Below are positions 6,458-7,994 of a DNA stretch of 7,994 nt, piece after piece. The notes beneath the pieces are model-generated. The model had not been told where the DNA came from, did not search any database, and was given only the letters and a program-made list of their open reading frames with translations. Numbering within the stretch: position 1 is the first letter of the stretch; each line of letters begins with the position of its first letter. The stretch covers positions 1-7,994 of the forward strand of contig DUVT01000229.1 of NCBI GenBank assembly GCA_012840905.1, read 5' to 3'. A program made the translations under genes and the position numbers. Source of the stretch: Acholeplasmataceae bacterium (lineage in GTDB: Bacteria; Bacillota_I; Bacilli_A; ML615J-28; CAG-698).

Positions 6458-6463
6458 ACCTCC
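6458..6463 (-). promoter_or_regulatory. Ribosome binding site that sets the mscL start
   Basis: GGAGGT on the minus strand is 6 nt from the ATG at 6449-6451. It lies about 7 nt downstream of the -10 box, so it would be the first sequence in the mRNA. Confidence 0.85.
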
Positions 6464-6469
6464 AATTCT

Positions 6470-6478
6470 ATTATACCA
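6470..6478 (-). promoter_or_regulatory. Extended -10 promoter of mscL
   Basis: Minus-strand TGGTATAAT (6470-6478) is a perfect TATAAT with the TG extension. No good -35 is seen at the normal distance; TTGAGT at 6491-6496 is only 15 nt away. The predicted initiation near 6463 coincides with the first base of the ribosome binding site. Confidence 0.68.
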
Positions 6479-6537
6479 CAATTACTATTTACTCAATTTA
6501 ATTAATTTTAAGTTTTTGTTTTAGTTATGGGAAATAA

Positions 6538-6546
6538 TGGTATAAT
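6538..6546 (+). promoter_or_regulatory. Extended -10 promoter of the M32 carboxypeptidase gene
   Basis: TGGTATAAT is identical to the mscL -10 on the other strand of the same 115-bp intergenic region. The -35 region (around 6516-6523) is T-rich but not consensus. Initiation near 6553 would place GAGGTG (6553-6558) at the very start of the mRNA, 8 nt before the ATG. Confidence 0.7.
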
Positions 6547-6566
6547 ATTAACGAGGTGAAAAAATT

Positions 6567-7994
6567 ATGGATGAACTTATTCAAAAATATCAAGCAGTTC
6601 GAGATAAAATGTTAGCATATAGATTTGCAAGCTTTATCATTAGTTGGGATTCTCAAACTGAAGCCCCTAGCGGCAGCTTTGAAGCAAGAGCAAAACATGT
6701 TGGGATATTAAGTGAAGAATCATATAAATTTTCTACATCCCAAGAAACTATAGATTTGATAAATCAACTCTATGAAAAACGTTCAGAACTTGATGATGTC
6801 TTAAGATATGAAATCCAAGAAGCTAAAACTAGTATTGAAAAATTAAAGAAAGTTCCAATGCATGAGTTTGTAGAATATATGAGCTTGCTTGCACAAAGTG
6901 AAAACATTTGGGCAAAAGCCAAAAACAATAATGACTGGGCAAGCTTTGAACCTATATTAGAGAAAATCGTTGCATTCCTAAGAAAATATATTGTCTATAT
7001 AGAAACACCTAAACTTAAAGGTTATGATGTGTTACTTGATGAATACGAAAAAGGAATGACAATGAAAGAATATGATAAATTCTTCGATACAATTAAAACA
7101 GATCTTGTGCCGTTTGTAAAAGAGGTAACAAGTAGAGAATTAGAATATAATAATAGTTTTGAAGAAATTCCATTCCCTATTGAAAAGCAAAAAGAATTTA
7201 TGGATTACATTATGAAAGTAATGGATTATGATCTTTCAAGAGGTTTAATGAAAGAAAGCGAACATCCATTTACAAGTGGAATGGGAACTACTGATGTTAG
7301 AGTCACTAACCATTACTATGAAGACAACTTTATTTCTTCAATATTCTCTGGAATTCACGAATTAGGCCACGCAACTTACGAACAACAAGTTGATCCTAAA
7401 TTAGATTCAACTTTATCTGGTGGTGGCGGTAGTATGGCACTTCATGAATCTCAATCTAGATTTTATGAAAATATTATTGGAAGAAGTCTAGAGTTTTGGA
7501 AAATTCATTATCCAGCTTTAAAAGAAATTTTCAAAAAAGAACTTCGTGGTATTAAAGTTACAGACTTCTATAAACATATTAATAAATCCACTCGTTCATT
7601 AATTAGAACTGAAGCTGATGAATTAACATACCCAATTCATATAATGATTCGCTATGATATCGAAAAAGCATTATTCAATAATGAAATTGAAGTTAAAGAT
7701 TTACCAAAAGTATGGAATCAAAAAGTCAAAGAATATTTAGATATTGATGTTCCGTCAGACAAAGAAGGTGTATTACAAGATGTTCATTGGGCAGGTGGTT
7801 CATTTGGTTATTTCCCAACTTATGCCTTAGGTAGTGCATATGCATCACAAATGTTTAATGTAATGAATAAAGACTTTAAAGTTTTAAAATCATTAGAATC
7901 TAAAACTACTAAAGAAATTAATACTTGGTTTAAAGAAAAACTTCATAAATATGGGGCATCAATGGAACCAAAGAAATTATTTGAAAACTGTGTT
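6567..7994 (+). CDS. M32 (Taq-type) thermostable-family metallocarboxypeptidase, C-terminus cut by the window edge
   Basis: This is a cytoplasmic metal-dependent carboxypeptidase that trims C-terminal residues from peptides, usually as a dimer. The 476 visible residues, open to the window edge, cover nearly all of a family of about 500. Family motifs appear in order: HPFTSGMGTTDVRVT (233-247), HELGH (264-268) with metal ligands His264 and His268 and catalytic Glu265, HESQS (293-297) with third ligand Glu294, RTEADELTYPIHI (347-359) and GYFPTYALG (414-422). The visible end ASMEPKKLFENCV resembles the region shortly before the family C-terminus, so some 20-30 residues are missing. There is no signal peptide. 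The ATG (6567) follows GAGGTG (6553-6558) at 8 nt. The gene is divergent from mscL and has its own promoter. All tryptophans are TGG and no in-frame TGA occurs, which argues for the standard genetic code. Confidence 0.96.
   Translation, partial: MDELIQKYQAVRDKMLAYRFASFIISWDSQTEAPSGSFEARAKHVGILSEESYKFSTSQETIDLINQLYEKRSELDDVLRYEIQEAKTSIEKLKKVPMHEFVEYMSLLAQSENIWAKAKNNNDWASFEPILEKIVAFLRKYIVYIETPKLKGYDVLLDEYEKGMTMKEYDKFFDTIKTDLVPFVKEVTSRELEYNNSFEEIPFPIEKQKEFMDYIMKVMDYDLSRGLMKESEHPFTSGMGTTDVRVTNHYYEDNFISSIFSGIHELGHATYEQQVDPKLDSTLSGGGGSMALHESQSRFYENIIGRSLEFWKIHYPALKEIFKKELRGIKVTDFYKHINKSTRSLIRTEADELTYPIHIMIRYDIEKALFNNEIEVKDLPKVWNQKVKEYLDIDVPSDKEGVLQDVHWAGGSFGYFPTYALGSAYASQMFNVMNKDFKVLKSLESKTTKEINTWFKEKLHKYGASMEPKKLFENCV

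Noticed and set aside
6452..6481. A ten-codon N-terminal extension of MscL starting at a TTG
   Set aside because: This stretch holds the extended -10 and the GGAGGT ribosome binding site. Family proteins begin at the amphipathic helix MRKFFREF.
1..7994. CRISPR arrays, tRNA or rRNA genes, phage or defence genes
   Set aside because: I saw no regularly spaced repeats, no tRNA-like conserved TTCGAATC-type arm in an intergenic region, and every stretch longer than about 190 bases is filled by a recognised protein gene.

Overview
The window is strongly AT-rich. Wherever I can check, TGG encodes tryptophan and TGA works as a stop: the first ChrA gene ends in TGA inside a GTGA overlap, and the M32 peptidase reads through with only TGG tryptophans. 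That argues against Mycoplasma/Spiroplasma code 4. The AT bias, Gram-positive-type Shine-Dalgarno sites, TTGACA/TATAAT promoters, a CIRCE heat-shock operator and a lipoprotein signal all fit a low-GC Firmicute or a standard-code Mollicute relative (Acholeplasma, Izemoplasma or Haloplasma type). That assignment is inference.

Layout from left to right. Bases 1-195 are the 5' part of a GMP reductase gene (guaC, minus strand) with its own extended -10 promoter. A long AT-rich hairpin (about 281-352) probably terminates the htpG transcript. htpG (382-2301, minus) encodes the Hsp90 chaperone. It is driven by a perfect TTGACA-17-TATAAT promoter built into a near-consensus CIRCE element, so HrcA control is predicted. 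Next comes a three-gene minus-strand operon, read in the order short-chain dehydrogenase/reductase (4298 to 3519), first ChrA half (3514 to 2957), second ChrA half (2960 to 2373). It has a recognisable promoter just upstream, and the last gene runs into the CIRCE element. A canonical terminator (4353-4380) ends the preceding gene, a von Willebrand factor A lipoprotein of the YfbK-like family (5887 to 4403). Upstream of that is mscL (6451 to 5951), the large-conductance mechanosensitive channel. mscL is divergent from an M32 (Taq-type) metallocarboxypeptidase gene (6567 to beyond 7994, plus strand), which lacks only its extreme C-terminus.

Most of this is ordinary housekeeping and accessory chromosomal content: nucleotide salvage, protein folding, anion transport, osmotic emergency release and peptide turnover. 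I see no mobile element, CRISPR array, tRNA, rRNA or defence system, and no intergenic stretch above 300 bases. The most distinctive observations are regulatory: the fusion of CIRCE and -35 at htpG, and a repeated layout in which an extended or perfect -10 sits so close to the ribosome binding site that the 5' leader is almost nothing but the binding site.
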